A stretch of DNA of 41,195 nucleotides, taken from JAVBNW01 sp031551255 (GTDB lineage: Bacteria > Bacillota > Clostridia > Christensenellales > UBA1750). The translations under genes were made by a program, and so were the position numbers. Below are positions 23,409-30,685 of the stretch, piece after piece. The stretch covers positions 1-41,195 of the forward strand of contig JAVBNW010000022.1 of NCBI GenBank assembly GCA_031551255.1. Reading direction: 5' to 3'. Under the pieces are notes generated by a model that was given only the letters and a program-made list of their open reading frames with translations, made no database searches and was not told the DNA's origin. Each line of letters opens with the position of its first letter. Within the stretch, counting starts at the first letter, position 1.

Positions 23409-24365
23409 ATGACCGTCGCTCCTTTTCAAAAGGCATACCGGTGGTATAAGGGCAATTTGCACACCCATACCACCCGTTCGGACGGCGCGTTTTCCCCGAA
23501 GGATACCGTGGCGCTATATGCCGCCCTGGGCATGGATTTTCTCGCGCTGACGGATCACCGCCAGTTCGCGGACTTTGCCGCGATGGATGAAAAGCTGGGC
23601 GATCTTTTGCTGATCCCCGGCGTCGAGGCGGATATTAACTTTGAAGATGCGTTCAAATGCCACCACATGGTAGCGCTCGCGCCCGACACGGGCTTTGCGG
23701 GCGGCTTTGCGCACGGCGATCCGGTGGATCTTGGACGCCCGGCCAAAGGCCCTGCGGACGGCCAGGCTTTGATTGATTATTTAAACGCCAAGGGCTGCGC
23801 GGTCTTCCTCGCGCATCCGGTCTGGTCGCGCACGGAACTGAGCGACTTTGTGGACTTTCAGGGGCTCGTGGGCATGGAGGTGTACAACCACTTTTGCTAT
23901 TACGACGGCAACACCTCGACCGCCTCGGTGTACTGGGATTCGCTGCTTCGCCGCGGCAAGCGCGTGTGGGGGCTCGCCACCGACGACTACCACCGCCATA
24001 GCGGCGCGCGCAACGCGGGCGGCGGGTGGATCGCCGTCAACGCGCCCGAGCTCTCTGCCCGCGCGGTGGTGGATGCGATCCGGGAAGGAAGGTTCTATGC
24101 GTCTTCCGGGCCGGAGATCTACGATTTTCGCTATGAAGACGGCGTTGTGAGCGTGGAATGCTCGCCGGTTTCGGATATCCACTTCATCCAGTGGGAGATG
24201 CCGGGTTTTACTGTGAGCGCGGAAGCGGGGGGCACGATTGCGGGTGCATCGCATAAGGTCGATACCCGCTACACCCGCTATGTCCGCGCCGAATGCGTGG
24301 ATGCCGCCGGACACACGGCCTGGACGAACCCCATTTTCCTTTCGGACGACCCGGCGATTCGCTGA
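23409..24365 (+). CDS. PHP-domain metallohydrolase (CehA/McbA-like)
   Basis: A 318-residue PHP-type hydrolase. The metal-binding motifs are YKGNLHTHTTRSDGAFSP (H-x-H), LALTDHRQFADF (Asp-His), GVEAD, the late His in VFLAHPVW, and the closing LATDDYHRH (D-x-H). PHP proteins use a trinuclear metal site to cleave phosphate esters or related bonds; the CehA/McbA group includes carbaryl hydrolases and many enzymes of unknown substrate. The last 70 residues form a beta-rich tail (FRYEDGVVSVECSPVSDIHF), as in this group. ATG 23409 is eight bases after AGGAGG. Co-transcribed with the ThuA-like gene. Confidence 0.85.
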   Translation: MTVAPFQKAYRWYKGNLHTHTTRSDGAFSPKDTVALYAALGMDFLALTDHRQFADFAAMDEKLGDLLLIPGVEADINFEDAFKCHHMVALAPDTGFAGGFAHGDPVDLGRPAKGPADGQALIDYLNAKGCAVFLAHPVWSRTELSDFVDFQGLVGMEVYNHFCYYDGNTSTASVYWDSLLRRGKRVWGLATDDYHRHSGARNAGGGWIAVNAPELSARAVVDAIREGRFYASSGPEIYDFRYEDGVVSVECSPVSDIHFIQWEMPGFTVSAEAGGTIAGASHKVDTRYTRYVRAECVDAAGHTAWTNPIFLSDDPAIR

Positions 24366-24385
24366 TAGCGACAGGCAAAAGACAA

Positions 24386-24410
24386 GAGGCGGGGGCATTG
24401 CCCCCGCCTC
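24386..24410 (+). terminator. GC-rich terminator hairpin after the PHP gene
   Basis: GAGGCGGGGG (24386-24395) pairs perfectly with CCCCCGCCTC (24401-24410) across a five-base loop (CATTG). It is 20 bases past the PHP gene stop. No T-run follows, so it may be a weak terminator or an RNA-stabilising stem. Confidence 0.5.
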
Positions 24411-24576
24411 GGCGTTGTGTCGAACTGCGTCAGCCAACGTCCGCAAACCCGGCCGCAGATGGTTAAGCTGACTACCGCAATGTCGGGGCAAAAGAGTGGA
24501 TAGACGTAGATAATGCTTATTTAGATACCGCGGAATCGTACCGGGCAAAATATAGATACTGTACAGCCAAGTACCG

Positions 24577-25125
24577 CTACTCCCGAATGCGTTTTTCCTT
24601 TTTTAGGCGGCTGATTTTCTTTCGGTAAATATGCCCCCAGGCAATAAAGAACAGCGATGCAATCACAAGCAACCCACCGAAAACGGCGTTGACAAAGAAA
24701 CTGTAGCCGAAAGTGACCGGTAGTGGAAAAATGGCATAGTAAAAAAGTAATAGTGCCGTGCCGAGTTCCCCGCAGGCAATCGCCGTCCAGATCGCGTTCA
24801 GCATGCGGTAGTGCGAGAGCCTCGAATCCATATCGCTGTAAATGTTGAAGGAGCCGTCTTCGGCCTTTTTTCTAAAATAAGTCCAGTTACCGGTGTGGGT
24901 GACCATTTCCGCCCCAAGGTCTTGCATGAATTGCACGTAATCGATACTTTTGTTCACCGGTTCTTTCAGCAGCTCGATGCGGCTAATATACTGCCCTGGT
25001 TCACACTCTTGAAAATCATACCGCCAGCCTGCATGCCCTACCAGTGCCCAGCCCTCGGCACACATTTCGTTAAGCCATTTTTCCTCTTTTTCGTAATCTA
25101 AAAAGGCCTTCTTAACTGTTTTCAT
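24577..25125 (-). CDS. DUF2812 membrane protein
   Basis: A 182-residue protein with the DUF2812 domain in its first 110 residues: KKAFLDYEKEEKWLNEMCAEGWALVG, the YDFQECEPGQYISRIELL strand and GNWTYFRKK. Two membrane helices follow (about 111-130 and 140-165), then a basic tail KKISRLKKEKRIRE. DUF2812 proteins are of unknown function and are found next to PadR regulators in Firmicutes, as here. Its start overlaps the padR stop by four bases, so the two are coupled on one transcript. It may sense the ligand or be the target of the regulator. Confidence 0.85.
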   Translation of the reverse strand: MKTVKKAFLDYEKEEKWLNEMCAEGWALVGHAGWRYDFQECEPGQYISRIELLKEPVNKSIDYVQFMQDLGAEMVTHTGNWTYFRKKAEDGSFNIYSDMDSRLSHYRMLNAIWTAIACGELGTALLLFYYAIFPLPVTFGYSFFVNAVFGGLLVIASLFFIAWGHIYRKKISRLKKEKRIRE

Positions 25126-25448
25126 CCCAATTCTCCTTTCACGGCTTTTGTGCCATTGGCAGACAATTCTTCGAGCCGCACCAGTTCCTGTTCCACGGTC
25201 CGTTTGCCCAAATCCGTGATGGCGTATTCTTTTTTACGCGAGTTTTTGCCATCCCCCACGCTTTTTATCCACTGCTTTTCAACCAGTGTGTTAATGGCTC
25301 CGTATAAAGTTCCGGCCCCCAAATGTACCCGGCCGTTACTCATTTCGCCTATTTTTTGCATCACCGCATACCCGTGTCGGGGTGTGTACAACGACAGCAG
25401 AATGTAAAAAACAGCCTCTGTCAGCGCCCCCTGCCCTGTGTGTTTCAA
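25122..25448 (-). CDS. PadR-family transcriptional regulator
   Basis: A 108-residue DNA-binding repressor of the PadR family. The winged-helix DNA-binding domain covers about residues 10-85, with ALTEAVFYILLSLYTPRHGYAVMQKI and LGAGTLYGAINTLVEKQWI, followed by the wing KKEYAITDLGK. A short C-terminal dimerisation helix follows, typical of subfamily 2. The TTG start at 25446-25448 follows GGAGGTGACC. A strong promoter with overlapping inverted repeats lies just upstream, so it probably represses its own operon with DUF2812 until a ligand binds. Confidence 0.92.
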   Translation of the reverse strand: MKHTGQGALTEAVFYILLSLYTPRHGYAVMQKIGEMSNGRVHLGAGTLYGAINTLVEKQWIKSVGDGKNSRKKEYAITDLGKRTVEQELVRLEELSANGTKAVKGELG

Positions 25449-25464
25449 ATGGTCACCTCCTCTT

Positions 25465-25519
25465 ATTACGTTTTACGGTATATCGCACACCGTAATAAAA
25501 GTATATCGGTAAACGTAAT
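25465..25519 (-). promoter_or_regulatory. Probable PadR operator, nested inverted repeats
   Basis: Outer arms ATTACGTTTTAC (25465-25476) and GTAAACGTAAT (25509-25519) are inverted copies; inner arms TTACGGT (25473-25479) and ACCGTAA (25489-25495) are perfect inverses. The region covers the -10 and the transcript start of the padR promoter, which is where a repressor operator is expected. Confidence 0.55.
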
Positions 25520-25528
25520 AGTTGTCAA
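25500..25528 (-). promoter_or_regulatory. Promoter of the padR-DUF2812 operon
   Basis: On the minus strand TTGACA (25523-25528) is a perfect -35. After exactly 17 bases comes TATACT (25500-25505), a near-consensus -10. It lies about 50 bases upstream of the padR start and is the best promoter in the window. Confidence 0.75.
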
Positions 25529-25547
25529 GAAAATATTGGACTTTTCA

Positions 25548-25604
25548 GGCAAACAATAGCGCCCCCATTTTATCGAAGATAAAGTGGGGGCGCTATTGTT
25601 TGCC
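25548..25604 (-). terminator. 27-bp hairpin between padR and the histidine kinase gene
   Basis: 25548-25574 and 25578-25604 form a 27-bp stem with a GAA loop and one G-U-type mismatch. It lies about 80 bases past the stop of the minus-strand kinase gene, so it probably acts as its terminator, and it insulates the padR promoter. The flanking bases are only moderately T-rich. Confidence 0.55.
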
Positions 25605-25684
25605 GTACAGTACGCCAATGCTGTCCAAATGTCTTGCAATCAGGTGCATAAATAGAATTTCATGATGATTGACGTAAAGGCATG

Positions 25685-28219
25685 CTACTCATCTTTGCAG
25701 GTTATCAGGCGCGCGATCGTCGCCACCGCGTTGTCGTAATCCACCGGCTTGCCGATATGCCCGTCCATGCCCGATTCGAGCGCCAGCTCGATATCCTCTT
25801 TAAAGACGTTGGCGGTCATCGCCACGATGGCCACCTTTTTCGCGTCGGGCCGGGCAAGCGAGCGGATGTGCCGCGCCGCGCCACAGCCGTCGAGCACCGG
25901 CATTTGCATGTCCATCAAGATCAGGTCGTAGTACCCCACGGGGGACGCGCAGAACATGTCCACGGCGATTTCTCCATTCGCGGCCTCCTCCATCGCCATG
26001 CCCGTATCAGCGAGAAGCTCGGCGATGATGATGCGGTTGATCTCCACGTCATCTACCACGAGCGCGCGCAGGGATGAAAAATCGATCGCGGGCGCAGAAA
26101 AGGCGGAGGGGCCCTCGGCGCGGTCGCTTTCTTTTTGCGCGCCGTTCTGCTGTGCGATCCTCGCCTTGATGGTGAAGGAGAATGTGCTGCCCTTGCCCTT
26201 TTCGCTCGTAACCCAGATGGAGCCGCCCATCATCTCAACGATCACTTTGGAAATGGCAAGGCCGAGCCCTGTCCCTCCAAAGCGCCTAGTCACGCCGAGG
26301 TCGGCCTGCACAAAGGGCCTAAACAGCCTCTGCGTCTCTTCCGCCGTCATGCCGATCCCTTCATCCTGCACGTCAAAACGGAATGCCGCCCACCCTTCCT
26401 CAGCTTCCAACTCGGCTACGCAAAGAGCGACGTTTCCCTGTTGATTGGAGAACTTAAACGCGTTGGATAGAAGGTTGACGAGCACCTGATTCAGGCGCAG
26501 CGAATCGGCGATGAGCCTGTCGTTTTGTATTTCGCCTTTCTTGAGCGAAAAGGTTACCTTGCCCGTGTGCGATTTGGAGCTTACCATGGAAACGACGAAA
26601 TCCAGATCGTCGCTCAGGGAAAATTCCACATCGGAAAGCTCCAGTTTGCCCGCCTCGATCTTGGACATATCCAGTATGTCGTTGATGATGCCCAACAGGT
26701 GAACGGATGAGCTTTCGATTTGGTTGATGCAAGTCTTCATCTTTGCCGGGTCTTCCGATTTGCGGGCGATTTGCGTCATGCCGATGATCGCGTTCATCGG
26801 CGTGCGGATCTCGTGCGACATCTGCGATAAGAAGTCGCTCTTGGCGCGGCTGGCCTGTTCGGCTTCTTCCTTGGCGCGATGCAGGCTCGTAATATCGGAT
26901 AGGACGAACATCATGCAGCCTGTCGGCTCCTGGGCGTCGCCATTCTTTCCGGCGGCCAAGTGCAGCGATAGAGAATACGCATAGGTGGACTCATCCCCGC
27001 CTGCGACGGATACGGTGCGCTCGATACTGCCTGCGGCGTGGTCGCTCAAGGCATCGCCTACGGTCTTAGCCCAATCCGCAGAAGGATCCAGAAGGGCCGC
27101 CAACTCCATGACATCGGCTCCTTCCTTTTCGAGCCCGTGCAGCGCGAGAAAGGCGTACATCGCCCGATTGGCGTGCACCATGTGCCCGCTGCCGTCGAAA
27201 AAGCCGATGGCTTCGGGCAGGTTGTCAAGATGCTCGCCAAATGCTTCCAAACTTCGATTGGCGGCATAGACAATGCGCCCATAATCTCCAGGATAGTCGG
27301 AGTTGAGAATCCGCTCGTTAAGCCGGCCGGACCGGGCCGCCCTAAGCAGGTTGCCGGTATCCGAGATCAGGCCTGAAATGTTTTCGGCTACGGATTGGAA
27401 CACATGGGAAAGTTGGCCGATCTCGTCCCTTCGCTTAAGAAGAGATTGCGGTATGCCCAGCGCGAGATTCCCGTTTGCCAGGCGGTAGGCGTTTTCTGCG
27501 ATGATGTTGAGCGCATTGGTAAATAGATGCCGCATGCTGCCCGCATGGATGGCGGCAAACAGCGAAAAGGCCAGCAGCATGACCAGCACGATGATGTTCC
27601 GGTAGACATCGACCTGCTTTTTCATGGGGGAGATATCGATGTCGGTGCCTACAAAGGCGACGACATCATTGCGGCTATTGAGAACAGGGTAGTAGGAATA
27701 GTACAGCTCGCCGAACCGGCTGTCGAGGTAATACTCCGCCTTTTCAAAACCCTTGCCGGTCGCCAATACTTCTTCGCCGCCGGGGAACAGGCTCTTTTCG
27801 TCCGTAATCCCCAGCGCGTGCCGGCCCCGTTCTTCTTCGTAGGACGAATCGTATATATAGGTGAAGTTTTCCGGTATGCCCGTATCCGCCATGATGTAGA
27901 AGTACTTCGCGTTGATGCTGGCGCGAAACGCGCTGAGCCTTTGGATCATTGCGCCGTACTCCGCATCTTCCTCAAGGGTGCGCGCATAGCGCTCAATTGC
28001 GTCGCCGTCGATCAGCAGCGCCGCCTGAAGATTGCATTGTAAGCTTTCCTCGTTGCAATAATCGTAGTACATTTGCCTGAACATAGAATAGCTGATATAG
28101 GCGAGGGCGGATGCCATCACAAAAAAGCACACGCACGCCGCGATGTAGACATGAAATACGGAGCTGTAGCGAAGCTTCACATTCGCGTAATCGCCATGCT
28201 TTTTGTTTTTGCCGCTCAA
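25685..28219 (-). CDS. Hybrid sensor histidine kinase with receiver domain
   Basis: About 844 residues, an integral membrane sensor kinase. From the N-terminus: basic start, membrane helix (about 20-42), extracytoplasmic sensor (about 43-205, Cache-like), second helix (about 207-227), HAMP-like linker, PAS-like domain (about 325-450), HisKA with the phospho-acceptor His in SQMSHEIRTPMNAI (about 469), HATPase with DEGIGM and GGTGLGLAI, and a C-terminal receiver with LVVDDVEINR, DLILMDMQMPVLDG (phospho-Asp about 770) and GKPVD. The start is set at TTG 28219 behind GGGGG; ATG 28285 would fall at the likely transcript start, and GTG 28180 is an alternative. No partner response regulator is adjacent; the output is unknown. 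Confidence 0.88.
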   Translation of the reverse strand: MSGKNKKHGDYANVKLRYSSVFHVYIAACVCFFVMASALAYISYSMFRQMYYDYCNEESLQCNLQAALLIDGDAIERYARTLEEDAEYGAMIQRLSAFRASINAKYFYIMADTGIPENFTYIYDSSYEEERGRHALGITDEKSLFPGGEEVLATGKGFEKAEYYLDSRFGELYYSYYPVLNSRNDVVAFVGTDIDISPMKKQVDVYRNIIVLVMLLAFSLFAAIHAGSMRHLFTNALNIIAENAYRLANGNLALGIPQSLLKRRDEIGQLSHVFQSVAENISGLISDTGNLLRAARSGRLNERILNSDYPGDYGRIVYAANRSLEAFGEHLDNLPEAIGFFDGSGHMVHANRAMYAFLALHGLEKEGADVMELAALLDPSADWAKTVGDALSDHAAGSIERTVSVAGGDESTYAYSLSLHLAAGKNGDAQEPTGCMMFVLSDITSLHRAKEEAEQASRAKSDFLSQMSHEIRTPMNAIIGMTQIARKSEDPAKMKTCINQIESSSVHLLGIINDILDMSKIEAGKLELSDVEFSLSDDLDFVVSMVSSKSHTGKVTFSLKKGEIQNDRLIADSLRLNQVLVNLLSNAFKFSNQQGNVALCVAELEAEEGWAAFRFDVQDEGIGMTAEETQRLFRPFVQADLGVTRRFGGTGLGLAISKVIVEMMGGSIWVTSEKGKGSTFSFTIKARIAQQNGAQKESDRAEGPSAFSAPAIDFSSLRALVVDDVEINRIIIAELLADTGMAMEEAANGEIAVDMFCASPVGYYDLILMDMQMPVLDGCGAARHIRSLARPDAKKVAIVAMTANVFKEDIELALESGMDGHIGKPVDYDNAVATIARLITCKDE

Positions 28220-28293
28220 AGTAAATCCCCCACATCGAGCGATTCCCAAACGCGTCCGGCCATAAGCGGGAAAGGCCAAGCGCATATGTGCCT

Positions 28294-28302
28294 ATTATAG
28301 CA
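28294..28302 (-). promoter_or_regulatory. Extended -10 promoter of the histidine kinase gene
   Basis: The minus strand reads TGCTATAAT, a perfect -10 hexamer with the TG extension. The -35 region is weak. A transcript would start near 28287, which argues against translation from ATG 28285 and supports the TTG at 28219. Confidence 0.55.
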
Positions 28303-28403
28303 GTTATCCTTGCCTACCGCCAGATCCATTCAGGCAAGCCTGCGATAACCCACCGTGCCGAAAAAGCCGAAGTATGCGCGGAAGATTCCGTTATAATTAA
28401 CGC

Positions 28404-28689
28404 AGCGCCCGGCAATAGCGGGCGCTAGCAGATTGCCACAAAAGCCGTGGCAGCCTGCGTTCTTTGGGAGGTTTGGAGGGCAGGGCCCTCCAAATGCAAT
28501 CGCCCGCCGGCGACATGCGCGGCGAAGCGAGCGGCTGGAATCGCCTCGTAACAGGCGATTCCAGCTTCCTTGCGTTTTTGCCGACCGGGCGCGTAGTGCC
28601 AAAGCAAAAACGGCGTTTCGCCAAATCAAAAAAGTGGCGCAGCACTTTTTTGACAAACTACACAGCGCCCGCCAATAGCGGGCGCTGTG
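28404..28689. repeat. Palindrome island 3: five or more hairpins between repeated ends
   Basis: The two ends carry the same palindrome: AGCGCCCG-N7-CGGGCGCT at 28404-28426 and the longer perfect CACAGCGCCCGC-CAATA-GCGGGCGCTGTG at 28661-28689. Between them lie 28472-28494 (10-bp perfect stem, TTTGGAGGGC), 28534-28565 (13-bp perfect stem, GCTGGAATCGCCT), 28573-28612 (9-bp stem, CGTTTTTGC) and 28626-28653 (11-bp perfect stem, TCAAAAAAGTG). No coding frame is credible. It fills the gap between clpX and the kinase gene. The last stems probably terminate the clpX transcript. Confidence 0.65.
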
Positions 28690-28711
28690 TTCAATGCAAG
28701 AGTTGGATTTT

Positions 28712-30019
28712 TTATGAAACGCTCGGTTGCCTGCGCGCCTTGCGGGGCTTGGAAGACCCGGTTTGCGGGCGGCGCATGGAGCGCGGAACATCGGTTTCGA
28801 ACAATGTCGGCCGGGCGGCTTTCTTGGCGGCTTCCAGCGTGATCACGCAGCGCCCGATGTCTTCCTGGCTGGGCAGCTCGTACATCACATCCAGCATGAT
28901 CTCCTCAATTACCGCGCGGAGCCCGCGCGCGCCGGATTTGCGCTCGATCGCCGTGCGGGCGATATACCGAAGCGCATCGTCGTCGAAATCCAGCGTGATG
29001 CCGTCCATTTCAAACAGGCGGCTGTACTGCTTGCACAGCGCATTGCGCGGCTCGGTAAGAATGGCCACCAGTGCGTCCTCGTCGAGCTGATGCAGCGTGA
29101 CGACCACCGGCAGACGGCCCACAAATTCGGGGATCAGGCCGTATTTGAGAAGATCCTGCGGTTGAATCTGCTCTAAAATCGCGCCGACGTCGCGCTCTTC
29201 GCGGGAGCGGACATCCGCGCCAAAGCCCAGAGTCTTGTGGCCCACGCGGTTTTGGATGATCTGCTCGATACCGTCAAACGCGCCGCCGCAGATGAAGAGG
29301 ATGTTGGAGGTATCGATCTGTATAAACTCTTGATGGGGATGCTTGCGCCCGCCCTGCGGGGGAACGGAGGCGACCGTGCCCTCGAGAATTTTCAGCAGCG
29401 CCTGCTGTACGCCTTCGCCGGATACATCTCTAGTGATGGAAGGGTTGTCGCTCTTGCGGGAAATCTTATCGACTTCGTCGATGTAGATGATGCCCTTCTC
29501 GGCGCGTTCTACGTCGTAATCCGCTGCCTGTATCAGCTTAAGCAGGATGTTTTCTACATCCTCGCCCACATAACCGGCCTCGGTGAGCGCCGTAGCATCG
29601 CCGATGGCGAGCGGCACGTTTAGGATGCGCGCAAGCGTCTGCGCGAGGAAGGTTTTGCCGCAGCCCGTCGGGCCCAGCATCAGGATGTTGGATTTTTGCA
29701 GCTCGACATCGCCCTTGCGGGTTTCGGTGGAGATGCGCTTGTAGTGGTTGTACACCGCGACGGACAAGGTTTTTTTCGCCTGTTCCTGCCCTACGATGTA
29801 CTCATCCAGAAGCTTTTTAAGCTCCATGGGCTTGGGCAGATCCGCCAGGGACATGCCGCTGGCGTCATGGAAATCTTCGTCGATGATCTCCTGGCAAAGG
29901 TCGATGCATTCGTCGCAGATGTACACGCCGGGGCCTGCGACGAGGCGGCGCACCTGCTCCTGCGTCTTAGCGCAGAAGGAACATTTTACCTGCTTGGCTT
30001 TTTCTTCGTACTTAGTCAT
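28712..30019 (-). CDS. clpX: ClpX unfoldase
   Basis: ClpX is the ATP-dependent unfoldase that feeds ClpP. The 435-residue protein has an N-terminal zinc-binding domain (CSFCAKTQEQV and YICDECIDLC), Walker A MLGPTGCGKT, the ALTEAGYVGEDVEN pore region, Walker B GIIYIDEVDKI, and the ClpP-contact IGF-like loop around GHKTLGFGADV. The C-terminal SGARGLRAVIEEIMLDVMYELPS is standard. ATG 30019 has GAGGTGAAG ahead. It is the last gene of tig-clpP-clpX and 27 bases after clpP. A charged tail of about 30 residues follows the core. Confidence 0.97.
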   Translation of the reverse strand: MTKYEEKAKQVKCSFCAKTQEQVRRLVAGPGVYICDECIDLCQEIIDEDFHDASGMSLADLPKPMELKKLLDEYIVGQEQAKKTLSVAVYNHYKRISTETRKGDVELQKSNILMLGPTGCGKTFLAQTLARILNVPLAIGDATALTEAGYVGEDVENILLKLIQAADYDVERAEKGIIYIDEVDKISRKSDNPSITRDVSGEGVQQALLKILEGTVASVPPQGGRKHPHQEFIQIDTSNILFICGGAFDGIEQIIQNRVGHKTLGFGADVRSREERDVGAILEQIQPQDLLKYGLIPEFVGRLPVVVTLHQLDEDALVAILTEPRNALCKQYSRLFEMDGITLDFDDDALRYIARTAIERKSGARGLRAVIEEIMLDVMYELPSQEDIGRCVITLEAAKKAARPTLFETDVPRSMRRPQTGSSKPRKARRQPSVS

Positions 30020-30046
30020 GCTTCACCTCGTGGCGTAATGGGGCGG

Positions 30047-30634
30047 CTACCTTCGCGGGGCGACGATCTTATCGACAATACCGTATGCGAGCGCTTCGTC
30101 GGCGGTGAGGAAATGGTCGCGCTCGACATCCTGCTCCACTTTTTCAAGCGGCTGGCCGGTGCGCTGTGCGAGGATCTCGCTCATTCGACGCTTGGTGCGC
30201 TGTAAGTGTTCAGCGTGAATCATAATGTCGGTCGCCTGGCCGCGCATGCCGCCGACGGAGGGCTGGTGGATCATGATTTCGCTATTGGGCAGCGCGGCGC
30301 GCTTGCCCTTGGCGCCGGCCGCCAGAAGGAAGGCGCCCATCGAGGCCGCCATGCCGATGCACAGCGTGGAAACCTCGCATTTGACGTACTGCATGGTATC
30401 GTAAATCGCCATGCCCGCGGTGATGGAGCCGCCCGGGGAATTGATGTAGAGGTTGATATCCTTGTCGGGGTCATCCATTTCAAGGAACAGCAGCTGGGCC
30501 ACGATGGAGTTGGCCATGTTATCCTCCACCTCGCCGGTGACGAACACGATGCGGTCTTTGAGCAAACGGGAGTAGATATCGTAGGAGCGCTCTCCGCGGT
30601 TGGTCTGTTCAATAACATAGGGAATTAAGCTCAT
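30047..30634 (-). CDS. clpP: ClpP protease subunit
   Basis: The serine peptidase chamber of Clp proteases, 195 residues. The triad is present: Ser in GMAASMGAFLL, His in SEIMIHQPS, and Asp in VERDHFLTADEAL. The N-terminus SLIPYVIEQTNRGERSYDIYSRLLKDRI is the usual mature region, with almost no propeptide. AAGGAGG precedes the ATG with a 9-base gap. It sits between tig and clpX, which is the common bacterial order for chaperone-protease coupling. Confidence 0.97.
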   Translation of the reverse strand: MSLIPYVIEQTNRGERSYDIYSRLLKDRIVFVTGEVEDNMANSIVAQLLFLEMDDPDKDINLYINSPGGSITAGMAIYDTMQYVKCEVSTLCIGMAASMGAFLLAAGAKGKRAALPNSEIMIHQPSVGGMRGQATDIMIHAEHLQRTKRRMSEILAQRTGQPLEKVEQDVERDHFLTADEALAYGIVDKIVAPRR

Positions 30635-30685
30635 GTATACTATACCTCCTTGGGCGTGGTTTGTATCAGCAAGTGTACCGGAAAA

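Noticed and set aside
24470..24590. A coding-looking stretch (DYRNVGAKEWIDVDNAYLDTAESYR...) between the PHP gene and DUF2812
   Set aside because: It has no start, no Shine-Dalgarno and runs into the end of the DUF2812 gene. It may be a gene remnant, but nothing identifies it.
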